64,000 nt of DNA from Pseudonocardia sp. EC080619-01 (lineage in GTDB: Bacteria; Actinomycetota; Actinomycetes; Mycobacteriales; Pseudonocardiaceae): contig NZ_CP012184.1 of NCBI RefSeq assembly GCF_001420995.1, positions 3,704,501-3,768,500 on the forward strand, given 5' to 3'. Of the stretch, positions 17,683 to 26,697 are shown one piece after another. A program made the translations under genes and the position numbers. Under the pieces are notes generated by a model, which was not told the origin of the DNA, did not search any database, and was given only the letters and a program-made list of their open reading frames with translations. Within the stretch, counting starts at the first letter, position 1. Each line of letters opens with the position of its first letter.

Positions 17683-19188
17683 ATGCACGGGGTGTACACG
17701 GCGGAGCAGATCCGGGCGGCCGAGTCGGCCATGATGCGCACCGTCGCCGACGGCGTGCTCATGCGCCGCGCGGCGGGCGGGCTGGCGGCCCACCTGCGCG
17801 GGTTCCTCGGCTCCACCTACGGGCGCCGGGTGGTGCTGCTGGTCGGGGCCGGTGACAACGGCGGCGACGCCCTCTGGGCGGGCGCCGAGCTGCGCCGCCG
17901 TGGCGCGCGCGTCACCGCGGTCCTGCTGGCACCGGACCGCGCCCAACCCGGTGGCCTGGCGGCGCTGCGGGCGGCCCGCGGCCGGGTCCTCCCGCTCGGC
18001 CCGGGTGCCGGCCCCGGTGGCGTCGCGGACCCGGGAGCGCTCGACGCCGCGCGGGCCGCGGTCGCGGGCGCGGACGTCGTCGTCGACGGGATCGTCGGCA
18101 TCTCCGGGCGCGGGGCGCTGCGGGACCCGGCGCCCGCACTCGTCGAGGCCGCCGACGACGCCGGGGTGCCGATCGTCGCGTGCGACCTGCCGTCGGGGGT
18201 GGACACCGACACCGGCACGACCGACGGGCCGCACGTCCGGGCGGCGCTCACCGTCACCTTCGGCGCCCGCAAACCGGTGCACGCCCTCGCCGCGCCGCTG
18301 TGCGGCCCGGTCCGGCTCGTCGACTTCGGGCTCGGGCCGTTCCTGCCTGCCGACCCGCACGCCCGGCTCCTCACCGACGCCGACGCCGGCCTGTTCTGGC
18401 CGGTCCCCGGCCCGGACGACGACAAGTACAGCCAGGGCGTCGTCGGGATCGCCGCCGGATCGGCCACCTACCCCGGGGCAGCGGTGCTCGCCGCCGGTGC
18501 CGCCGCGCTCGCCACCTCCGGCATGGTGCGGTTCGCCGGATCCGCCGCCGACGAGGTGCGCCGGCACTGGCCGGAGATCGTCGCCACCGGCGACATCACC
18601 GACGCGGGCCGCACCCAGGCGTGGGCGGTCGGCCCGGGCATCGGCACCGGGGCACAGGGCCTGGCGGTGCTGGAGTCGGTGCTCGACCGCGAGGTCCCGC
18701 TGTGCATCGACGCCGACGGCATCACCCTGCTGGCCCAGCACGCCCACCTGCGCGACCGGATCCTCGGCGAGCCGGTCGTGCTCACCCCGCACGCGGGGGA
18801 GTTCGCCCGGATCGCGGGCGACATCGGCCCGGACCGCGTCGCGGCCGCCCGCCGGGCCGCCGCCGACCTGGGGGTGACGGTGCTGCTCAAGGGCAACGCG
18901 ACCGTCGTCGCCGCACCGGACGGGCGGGCCCTGATCGACCCGGCCGGCGACTCCTGGGCGGCGACCGCGGGGTCCGGGGACGTCCTGACCGGCATGATCG
19001 GCGCCTTGCTCGCGGCCGGGCTGGACCCCTGGTGGGCGGCCGGGTGCGCCACGCTCGTGCACGCCCGCGCCGCGACGGCCGCCGCCCGCGAGCACGGCCT
19101 GCCCCCGGTCCCGGCACCGGCATCGGCGATGCAGGCCGCGATCCCGGTGGCCCTGCGCGCCGTCCGCGCCGCCGCCGGATCCGGCTGA
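17683..19188 (+). CDS. nnrD: Bifunctional NAD(P)HX epimerase / ADP-dependent dehydratase
   Basis: Repairs hydrated NADH/NADPH. The 501-residue protein has the epimerase (YjeF N-terminal) domain first, with 'VVLLVGAGDNGGDALWAG' and 'CDLPSGVDTDTG', then the ribokinase-like dehydratase domain with 'LTPHAGEFARIAG', 'KGNATVVAAPDG' and the catalytic 'WAATAGSGDVLTGMIGALLA'. ATG 17683 gives the family N-terminus 'VYTAEQIRAAE'; an in-frame GTG at 17629 lies inside the palindromic repeat. In Mycobacterium the same gene also lies between glmS and alr. Confidence 0.95.
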   Translation: MHGVYTAEQIRAAESAMMRTVADGVLMRRAAGGLAAHLRGFLGSTYGRRVVLLVGAGDNGGDALWAGAELRRRGARVTAVLLAPDRAQPGGLAALRAARGRVLPLGPGAGPGGVADPGALDAARAAVAGADVVVDGIVGISGRGALRDPAPALVEAADDAGVPIVACDLPSGVDTDTGTTDGPHVRAALTVTFGARKPVHALAAPLCGPVRLVDFGLGPFLPADPHARLLTDADAGLFWPVPGPDDDKYSQGVVGIAAGSATYPGAAVLAAGAAALATSGMVRFAGSAADEVRRHWPEIVATGDITDAGRTQAWAVGPGIGTGAQGLAVLESVLDREVPLCIDADGITLLAQHAHLRDRILGEPVVLTPHAGEFARIAGDIGPDRVAAARRAAADLGVTVLLKGNATVVAAPDGRALIDPAGDSWAATAGSGDVLTGMIGALLAAGLDPWWAAGCATLVHARAATAAAREHGLPPVPAPASAMQAAIPVALRAVRAAAGSG

Positions 19189-19208
19189 CCCGCCGACCAC
19201 GCGCCGCC

Positions 19209-19570
19209 GCGCACCCCGTGCCCGCGCGCCGCACCCGTCGCGTGGGGTGCGCCGGCCCGCTACGGGTTGCGCCGGCCCACCACGGGATGCGTGCGGCGGC
19301 CCGCTACGGGGTGCGCCGGGCCGCCACGGGGTGCGGCGGCCGCTACGGGGTGTGTCGGCCCGCCACGGGGTGCGCTGGGCGCAGGTCGGGGTGCGTCGTC
19401 CGCGGGGCCGCCGGATCCGGTCGCTTCCGCCGCGCCCGGCGCTGCCGCGCACCCCATGGCCGTGCGCCGCACCCCTTGCGCGGGGTGCCGCGAGCCGCGA
19501 CAGGGTGCGCCAGACAGGGAAGGGGTGCGCAAGCCGGGGACGGGGTGCCTCGGCGCGGACTCGGTGCGAG
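19209..19570. repeat. Array of about 20-bp GGGGTGCG units between nnrD and argG
   Basis: From 19241 to 19403 eight adjacent units of 19-24 bp (mostly 20) share the form (T/C)ACGGGGTGCGCCGGCCCG, often alternating TACGGG and CACGGG. After an inverted patch (CGCACCCC forms at 19447-19475), four more 20-bp units run from 19481 to 19560 (cggggtgcc, cagggtgcg, aggggtgcg, cggggtgcc). Inverted CGCACCCC copies also precede the array near 19209. The 20-bp period is not a multiple of 3, so it is not a coding repeat, although long open frames cross it. No spacer conservation pattern suggests CRISPR. Confidence 0.85.
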
Positions 19571-19627
19571 GGCGGCGGGGGCGGCCGGGCGGACACCGGC
19601 CGACCTGCGCGTCGGCCGGGTTGTTAG

Positions 19628-21061
<1,434 letters not shown>

Positions 21062-21088
21062 GGGACGGGCCCGTCGTTCCGGGATGCG

Positions 21089-22300
21089 ATGATCGGGGCC
21101 GTGTTGCCAGCCACCGAACCCGTACCCGGTGCGGGCGCCCCCGCGCCCCCGCCCGGCGGACCCCGGGCCGAGGCCGTGGTCGACCTGGACGCGGTGCGGC
21201 ACAACGTCGCGTACCTGTCCGGCCTGGCCGCGCGCAGCGGCGCCGCGACGATGGTCGTGGTCAAGGCCGACGGGTACGGCCACGGCGCGGCCGGCGTCGC
21301 CCGGGCGGCGCTGTCGTCCGGGGCGGGCCGCCTCGGCGTCGCGACCCTGGACGAGGCCCTCGCGCTGCGCTCCGCCGGGATCGGCGCGCCGCTGCTGTCC
21401 TGGCTGCACCTGCCCGACGAGGACTTCGCCGCCGCCGTCGCCGCGGGGGTGGAGCTGTCGGTGTCGTCCCGCGAGCACCTGACCGCGGTGCTGGCCGGTG
21501 CCCGCGCGGCCGGGCGGCCGGTCCGGCTGCACCTCAAGGCGGACACCGGGCTGTCCCGCAACGGCTGCCCGCCCGACGAGTGGCCCGGCCTGGTCGACGA
21601 CGTCGCCGCCGCGGCCGCGGAGGGGACCTGCGAGATCGACGCCGTCTGGTCGCACCTCGCCCGTGCCGACGAGCCCGGCGACCCCAGCATCGACGCGCAG
21701 GCCGCGCGGCTGCGGGCCGCCGCCTCGCACGTCCGCGACCGCGGGTTCGCCCCGCTGGTCCACCTCGCGAACTCGGCGGCCCTCATGACCCGCCCCGACC
21801 TGCACCTCGACCTGGTGCGCCCGGGGATCGCCGCCTACGGACTGGACCCGATCGCCCAGCCGGCCGACAGCCCGTTGCGCCCGGCGATGACGGTGCGCGG
21901 CCGGGTCGCGCTGGTGAAGACCGTCGCCGCCGGCGAGGGCGTCTCCTACGGCCACGAGTGGACCGCGCCCGGTCCGCGGACCCTCGCGCTGGTCCCGCTC
22001 GGCTACGCCGACGGCGTCCCGCGGCGGATGAACGACGGCCGCCGGATGCGGGTGCGGATCGGGGATGCGGTCCGCCCGGTCGCCGGGCGGGTGTGCATGG
22101 ACCAGTTCGTCGTCGACTGCGGTGCACCGGGTGAGCTCGGTGTCGTGGTCGGCGACCGGGTGGAGCTGTTCGGCACCGGCGACGGCGGCGGGCCGACCGC
22201 CCGCGAGTGGGCCGACGAGCTGGGCACCATCCACTACGAGATCGTCACCGGCATCAAGGGCCGGGTGCGCCGCACCGTGCTCGGCGGGGGGAACGCATGA
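21089..22300 (+). CDS. alr: Alanine racemase
   Basis: PLP enzyme supplying D-alanine for peptidoglycan. The PLP lysine is Lys59 in 'VVVKADGYGHG'; other landmarks are 'LHLKADTGLSRNGC', 'HLANSAALM', 'GIAAYGLDP', the second catalytic tyrosine region 'GEGVSYGHEW' and 'VCMDQFVVD'. 403 residues from ATG 21089, with a Pro/Ala-rich N-terminal leader of about 25 residues that may be longer than the true protein. Its stop overlaps the next start (ATGA). It heads the cluster alr-hydrolase-tsaE-tsaB-rimI, conserved in actinobacteria. Confidence 0.95.
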   Translation: MIGAVLPATEPVPGAGAPAPPPGGPRAEAVVDLDAVRHNVAYLSGLAARSGAATMVVVKADGYGHGAAGVARAALSSGAGRLGVATLDEALALRSAGIGAPLLSWLHLPDEDFAAAVAAGVELSVSSREHLTAVLAGARAAGRPVRLHLKADTGLSRNGCPPDEWPGLVDDVAAAAAEGTCEIDAVWSHLARADEPGDPSIDAQAARLRAAASHVRDRGFAPLVHLANSAALMTRPDLHLDLVRPGIAAYGLDPIAQPADSPLRPAMTVRGRVALVKTVAAGEGVSYGHEWTAPGPRTLALVPLGYADGVPRRMNDGRRMRVRIGDAVRPVAGRVCMDQFVVDCGAPGELGVVVGDRVELFGTGDGGGPTAREWADELGTIHYEIVTGIKGRVRRTVLGGGNA

Positions 22301-23652
22301 GCCGCAGGGGTTGGACGGTCGCCGGGATCGCCGGTGGCCTGGTCGGTGCGGCGGGTGCCGCCGCGGGCGTCGGCGTCGCCTCGCAGCGCCGGAAGATCGC
22401 GTCGGCGCGGCGCAGCCTGGCCACCGAGATGGCCGAGCACGGCGGGCAGGAGCCTGCCGGCTGGTCCGGCGAGGAGAGCTCGGTGATGGCCGACGACGGC
22501 GTCCGGCTCGCCTGCGAGGAGGTCGGGCCGGCCGACGGCGCCGAGCCGGCGGTCACCGTCGTCCTGGTGCACGGGTTCGCGCTGGACCGGCGGACCTGGC
22601 AGGAGCAGCGCGAGTACCTGGCGCTGCTGACGGGGCCGTCGGTCCGGATGGTGCTCTACGACCAGCGCAGCCACGGCCGCTCCGAGCGGGCGCCGCAGGA
22701 GAGCTGCACGATCGACCAGCTCGGGCGCGATCTCGACGCGGTGGTCCGCGCGCTCGCCCCGGAGGGGCCGCTGGTGCTGGTCGCGCACTCGATGGGCGGC
22801 ATGACGGTGATGGCGCTCGCCGAGCAGCACCCGGAGCTGTTCCACGACCGCGTCGCGGGGGTCGCGCTGGTGTCGACCTCGGCCGGGGAGATGGCGTCGT
22901 CCGGGCTGCCGGGCACGTTCCTGTCCCGCCGCAACCCGGTGATCCGCACGCTCGGTGGCCTGGCCGCGTGGCAGCCGAACCTGGTCGAGACCGGGCGGCG
23001 CGCGCTCGGCGACATCATCTGGGCGATCACCAAGCGGTTCGCCTACGGCGACCGGGCGGTGGACCCGCGGATGGTCGACCTGGTCGACACCATGATCGAC
23101 TCGAACGCGGTGGGGGCGCTGACCGACTTCGTCGACACCCTCGGCACGCACGACCGGCTGGCCGCGCTGCCCGGGCTGTCCGACGCCGAGGTGCTGGTCC
23201 TCGCCGGCGACGCCGACCGGATCATCCCGTACCGGCACTCCGAGGTGATCGCCGAGGCGATCCCGACCGCGCGGCTGGTGCGGCTGCACGGCGTCGGCCA
23301 CATGCCGATGCTGGAGCAGCCCGACGCCGTCGACGACGAGCTCGGGAACCTGATCGAGCGCAGCCTGGAGCGGTCCCGCGGCGACCGGTTCCGGCTCACC
23401 CGCCCGCCGCACCGCTCGATGCGCCCGCGCCGTGCGGCCGCCACCGACGAGCCCGCCGCCGGCGAGACCACGGCGGACGGGGCCACGGCGGACGCGGCCG
23501 ACGGCCCGGGCCGGACGGCGCCGAGCGGCGCACGGGGCACCGGCCGCCGGCGCGGAGGCGTGCTGCGGGGAACGGGCCGGGGGACCGGACGCGGCACGGG
23601 CCGCTCCCGTGGCGGGAAGGCCGGCCCGGGGTCGCGCAAGGACCGGTCGTGA
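22297..23652 (+). CDS. Alpha/beta hydrolase with N-terminal membrane segment and basic tail
   Basis: 451 residues, ATG overlapping the alr stop. An N-terminal Gly/Ala-rich hydrophobic segment (about 7-27) could anchor it. The hydrolase core has 'VVLVHGFALDRRTW', the nucleophile elbow 'VAHSMGGMTVM' (Ser165), an acid in 'GDADRIIPY' and His in 'HGVGHMPMLEQP'. The last 70 residues are disordered and rich in Arg/Gly/Thr (GTGRGTGRGTG). It sits between alr and tsaE in a tight overlapping cluster, as in other actinobacteria, but its substrate is unknown. Confidence 0.88.
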   Translation: MSRRGWTVAGIAGGLVGAAGAAAGVGVASQRRKIASARRSLATEMAEHGGQEPAGWSGEESSVMADDGVRLACEEVGPADGAEPAVTVVLVHGFALDRRTWQEQREYLALLTGPSVRMVLYDQRSHGRSERAPQESCTIDQLGRDLDAVVRALAPEGPLVLVAHSMGGMTVMALAEQHPELFHDRVAGVALVSTSAGEMASSGLPGTFLSRRNPVIRTLGGLAAWQPNLVETGRRALGDIIWAITKRFAYGDRAVDPRMVDLVDTMIDSNAVGALTDFVDTLGTHDRLAALPGLSDAEVLVLAGDADRIIPYRHSEVIAEAIPTARLVRLHGVGHMPMLEQPDAVDDELGNLIERSLERSRGDRFRLTRPPHRSMRPRRAAATDEPAAGETTADGATADAADGPGRTAPSGARGTGRRRGGVLRGTGRGTGRGTGRSRGGKAGPGSRKDRS

Positions 23653-24137
23653 TCCCGCCCGCGGGGGCCGGGCCGCTGCGCCGTGAGCTGCCCACCGTCG
23701 CCGACACGGAGGCGTTCGGCGAGGAACTCGGCCGCGAGCTCGCCGCGGGGGACCTGCTGCTGCTCGCCGGGCCGCTGGGGGCGGGGAAGACCGCGCTCGT
23801 CCGCGGGCTCGCCCGGGGGCTCGGCGTGACCGGCTCCGTCGCGTCGCCGACGTTCGTGATCGCGCGCGAGCACCCCTCGTCGGGCGGCGGGCCGGCGCTG
23901 GTGCACGTCGACGCCTACCGGCTCGGCGGCCCCGACGGGAACGTCGACGTCGCCGCCGAGCTCGACGACCTCGATCTCGACACCGAGCTGGGCCGGGCCG
24001 TCGTCGCCGTCGAGTGGGGTGTCGGTCTCGCGGAACGCCTCGCCGGTGACGACGAGCGCGGGGCCGTCGAGGTCGTGCTGGAGCGCCGCGACGACGAGAC
24101 CCGGGTCGCCACGCTGCGCCGCACGGCACGACCGTAG
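23649..24137 (+). CDS. tsaE: tRNA t6A biosynthesis ATPase TsaE
   Basis: Partner ATPase of the TsaBD complex that makes N6-threonylcarbamoyladenosine in ANN-decoding tRNAs. 162 residues from GTG 23649, overlapping the previous stop by 4 bp. The P-loop GPLGAGKT is at 41-48, followed by the family motif 'SPTFVIARE' and 'LVHVDAYRL', and 'VVAVEWG'. tsaB follows 11 bp after the stop. Confidence 0.95.
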   Translation: MIPPAGAGPLRRELPTVADTEAFGEELGRELAAGDLLLLAGPLGAGKTALVRGLARGLGVTGSVASPTFVIAREHPSSGGGPALVHVDAYRLGGPDGNVDVAAELDDLDLDTELGRAVVAVEWGVGLAERLAGDDERGAVEVVLERRDDETRVATLRRTARP

Positions 24138-24148
24138 GCTGGTCGACC

Positions 24149-24853
24149 GTGCTGGTACTGGCCCTGGACACCGCGACGACGGTCGTGACCGCCGGGCTCG
24201 TCGCGCTGCCCGCCGACGGCCCTCCCGAGACCCTCGCCGCCCGCGCCCACGACGGGCGCAAGCACGGTGAGCTGCTCGTGCCCGCCGTCCGCGCGCTCTG
24301 CGCCGAGGCAGGGCGGGAGCTGTCCGGGATCGGCGCCGTCGTCGTCGGGGCGGGGCCGGGGCCCTTCACCGGGCTGCGCGTCGGGATCGTCTCGGCCGCC
24401 GCGCTCGGGCACGCACTCGACGTCCCGGTGCACGGGGTCTGCTCGCACGACGCGCTCGCCCTGACCGCGGCCGGGATCGCCGAGCCGGGCGCCCCGGACC
24501 CGCGGACGGGACCGGACAACCTGCTGGTCGTGACCGACGCGCGTCGCCGCGAGGTGTACTGGGCCGCGTACGACCCGGCCGCGCGGCGGCTCACCGGACC
24601 GGCCGTCGAGCCACCCGCCGAGCTGGCCGAACGGCTCCCCGGGCTGGCCGTCGGCACCGTCGTCGGCGACCCGTCGTTCGCCGACCGGCTCGGCGTGGAG
24701 GTCACCGGGCCGTCCGCGCCGTCGCCGGCGGCACTCGTCGGCGTGGCCGCGGCCGCGCTGCGGGCCGGGCGCACCCCGGTGCCGGTCGAGCCCCTCTACC
24801 TGCGCCGCCCCGACGCCGTCGAGCCGACCGGGCGCAAGCGCGTCACCGCATGA
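24149..24853 (+). CDS. tsaB: tRNA t6A biosynthesis protein TsaB
   Basis: ASKHA-fold protein that dimerises with TsaD. 234 residues, start 'VLVLALDTATTVVTAGLV' with the conserved D-T-A/S-T phosphate-binding loop, 'HDGRKHGELLVPAV' and 'VVVGAGPGPFTGLRVGI'. It overlaps rimI by 4 bp (ATGA). Its usual neighbour tsaD is absent from the expected place two genes downstream. Confidence 0.95.
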   Translation: MLVLALDTATTVVTAGLVALPADGPPETLAARAHDGRKHGELLVPAVRALCAEAGRELSGIGAVVVGAGPGPFTGLRVGIVSAAALGHALDVPVHGVCSHDALALTAAGIAEPGAPDPRTGPDNLLVVTDARRREVYWAAYDPAARRLTGPAVEPPAELAERLPGLAVGTVVGDPSFADRLGVEVTGPSAPSPAALVGVAAAALRAGRTPVPVEPLYLRRPDAVEPTGRKRVTA

Positions 24854-25326
24854 CCGCCACCGTCACCGTCGGCCCGCTCTACCGGGCGGACGCCGAGCGC
24901 TGCGCGGAGCTGGAGGACCTGCTGTTCCCCGGGGACGACCCGTGGAGCGCGCAGGCGTTCCGCGAGGCCGTCACGTCCGGGCAGCTCTACCTCGCCGCCC
25001 GGGTGGACGGCCGGCTCGTCGGGTACGCGGGGCTCGCCGTCGTCGCGGGGCCGCCGCAGGCCGAGGCCGAGGTGCACACCATCGGCGTCGACCCGGGCTG
25101 GCAGCGGCACGGGATCGGGCGGGCGCTGCTCGCGCGGCTGCTCGAGGCGGCCGACGAGCTCGGCGCGACCGTGTTCCTCGAGGTCCGGACCGACAACGAG
25201 CCGGCCCGCACGCTGTACGAGGCCCACGGCTTCGGGATCGTCGGGCTGCGGAAGCGGTACTACCGGCCGTCCGGGGCCGACGCGCACACGATGCGGCGCG
25301 ACCCGGCGGGCACGGCCGGCACCTGA
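24850..25326 (+). CDS. rimI: Ribosomal-protein-alanine N-acetyltransferase (GNAT)
   Basis: 158-residue GNAT acetyltransferase that in the family acetylates the N-terminus of ribosomal protein S18. Family marks are 'DPWSAQAFREAV', 'AEVHTIGVDPGWQRHGIGRA' (acetyl-CoA binding Q/R-x-x-G-x-G/A) and 'FLEVRTDNEPARTLYEAHGF'. ATG overlaps the tsaB stop. It is the last gene of the alr cluster and converges on an aminotransferase gene. Confidence 0.93.
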   Translation: MTATVTVGPLYRADAERCAELEDLLFPGDDPWSAQAFREAVTSGQLYLAARVDGRLVGYAGLAVVAGPPQAEAEVHTIGVDPGWQRHGIGRALLARLLEAADELGATVFLEVRTDNEPARTLYEAHGFGIVGLRKRYYRPSGADAHTMRRDPAGTAGT

Positions 25327-25338
25327 CCGCGACCGCGG

Positions 25339-26589
25339 TCAGAGCCCGGCCGCCACCGCGTCCAGCCCGGCCCGGGTGGCCTCGGCCAGCAGGTCCAGGT
25401 GTTCCGGGGTCGCGGTGAGCGGCGGCGAGAACCCCAGCGCCGACACCATCGGGCGGATCAGCACGCCCCGCTCCCGGGTCGCGCGGAACACCCGCTGGGG
25501 CAGGTCCGGCGCACCGGCCAGCCGCTCCGGGTCGAAGCCGAGCCCGCCGAGCACGCCGACGCCGCCGCGGGCGTGGTCGACCAGCGGGTGGTCGGTGAGT
25601 CCCTGCAGGCGTTCCAGCAGCTGCGGCTCCAGGGCGTCGGCCCGGGCCAGCAGGCCGTCCCGCTCCAGCAGCGCGATCGTCGCCGACCCGGCCGCGCACG
25701 CCGTGGGATGACCCGCGTAGGTCTGGCCGTGCCGGAACACCCGGCCGGGCTCGTCCCAGAACGGGGCGGCGATCCGCTCGGAGGCGACGATCCCGCCCAG
25801 TGGCTGGTAGCCGGACGTGACGCCCTTCGCGAAGACCGCGATGTCCGGGCGCACCCCGAACCGCTCGACGCCGAACCAGTCGCCGAGCCTGCCGAACCCG
25901 CAGATCACGGCGTCGGCGACGAACAGCACGCCGTGCCGGCGGCAGATCTCGGCGGCCGCCTCCACGTAGCCCTCCGGCGGCGGCAGCACGCCGCCCGCGC
26001 CGATCACCGGCTCGCAGAAGAAGGCCGCGACCCGCTCCGGGCCGAGGTCGACGATCGTCTTCTCCAGCCCGGCGGCGTCGTCCCACGGGGTCCGGACGAC
26101 GTCCGGCACGAAGGGCCCACCGGTCCGGTTCCCCGGGATCCCGGCCAGTGCGGTGCCCAGGCCGTGCGTGCCGTGGTAGCTGTGCTCGCGGTGCAGCAGC
26201 ACCGTGCGTTCCGGCTCCCCGACGGCCGCGAAGTACTCGCGGGCCAGCTTCGCCGCGGTCTCGATGGAGTCGCCGCCGCCACTGGTGAAGAACACCTTGC
26301 CGCCGTCGAGCGGGGCGCGGGCGGCGATCTCGTCGGCGAGCCGCTCGGCGGGCTCGTTGGAGAAGTCGGTGAAGGTGGAGTACGCCTCCAGCCGCCCGAG
26401 CTGCTCGGTGACGGCGTCCACGATCTCGCGGCGGCCGTGTCCGACGTTGGCGTACCAGAGGCTCGCGGTGCCGTCGAGGTAGCGGTTCCCCGCGTCGTCG
26501 TGGACCCAGACGTCGTCGCCGCGGGTGATCGTCACCTTGGCGTCGCGGACGGAGTGCATGGCGGCGAACGGGTGCCAGAACGCGGACAA
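25339..26589 (-). CDS. Class III (omega) aminotransferase, PLP-dependent
   Basis: 416 residues from TTG 26589, chosen because a perfect AGGAGG lies 6 nt upstream (26596-26601). It then begins 'LSAFWHPFAAMHSVRDA', as in related transaminases; a GTG at 26622 would add 11 residues. Landmarks: 'FTSGGGDSIETAAKLAR', 'HSYHGTHG', Asp227 in 'VADAVICGFGRLG' (usually D-E-V) and PLP Lys255 in 'VFAKGVTSGYQPLGG'. These fit the aspartate aminotransferase-superfamily group using amines, GABA or beta-alanine; the substrate is not determined. It is divergent from a PucR regulator, which probably controls it. Confidence 0.9.
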   Translation of the reverse strand: MSAFWHPFAAMHSVRDAKVTITRGDDVWVHDDAGNRYLDGTASLWYANVGHGRREIVDAVTEQLGRLEAYSTFTDFSNEPAERLADEIAARAPLDGGKVFFTSGGGDSIETAAKLAREYFAAVGEPERTVLLHREHSYHGTHGLGTALAGIPGNRTGGPFVPDVVRTPWDDAAGLEKTIVDLGPERVAAFFCEPVIGAGGVLPPPEGYVEAAAEICRRHGVLFVADAVICGFGRLGDWFGVERFGVRPDIAVFAKGVTSGYQPLGGIVASERIAAPFWDEPGRVFRHGQTYAGHPTACAAGSATIALLERDGLLARADALEPQLLERLQGLTDHPLVDHARGGVGVLGGLGFDPERLAGAPDLPQRVFRATRERGVLIRPMVSALGFSPPLTATPEHLDLLAEATRAGLDAVAAGL

Positions 26590-26595
26590 AGTCGG

Positions 26596-26601
26596 CCTCC
26601 T
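26596..26601 (-). promoter_or_regulatory. Perfect Shine-Dalgarno site that fixes a TTG start
   Basis: On the minus strand AGGAGG is followed by 6 nt and then TTG at 26589. It overrides the longer GTG-initiated frame. Confidence 0.7.
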
Positions 26602-26654
26602 CGTCGGGGCGGTGGGGTCCACGCTAGGCCGCCGCACCGGGCACGCGACCGGTG

Positions 26655-26693
26655 GAATCCACAACTGTGGACAACTCTGCTGTGCTATCCACA
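26655..26693. promoter_or_regulatory. Three TCCACA boxes in the divergent promoter region, operator or DnaA-box-like
   Basis: Between the aminotransferase and pucR genes lie GAATCCACA (26655-26663), TTGTCCACA on the minus strand (26666-26674) and CTATCCACA (26685-26693). TCCACA-AC-TGTGGA is a perfect palindrome at 26658-26671. TTGTCCACA equals the actinobacterial DnaA-box consensus as I recall it, but an operator for the adjacent PucR protein is the more ordinary reading. Confidence 0.5.
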
Positions 26694-26697
26694 ACCG

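Noticed and set aside
19209..19570. CRISPR array or coding repeats
   Set aside because: Units are directly adjacent, about 20 bp, with no unique spacers and no cas genes; the period is not a multiple of three.
26655..26693. Replication origin suggested by DnaA-like boxes
   Set aside because: Only three boxes, no dnaA/dnaN/gyr genes and no AT-rich unwinding region; an operator or minor DnaA site is more likely.
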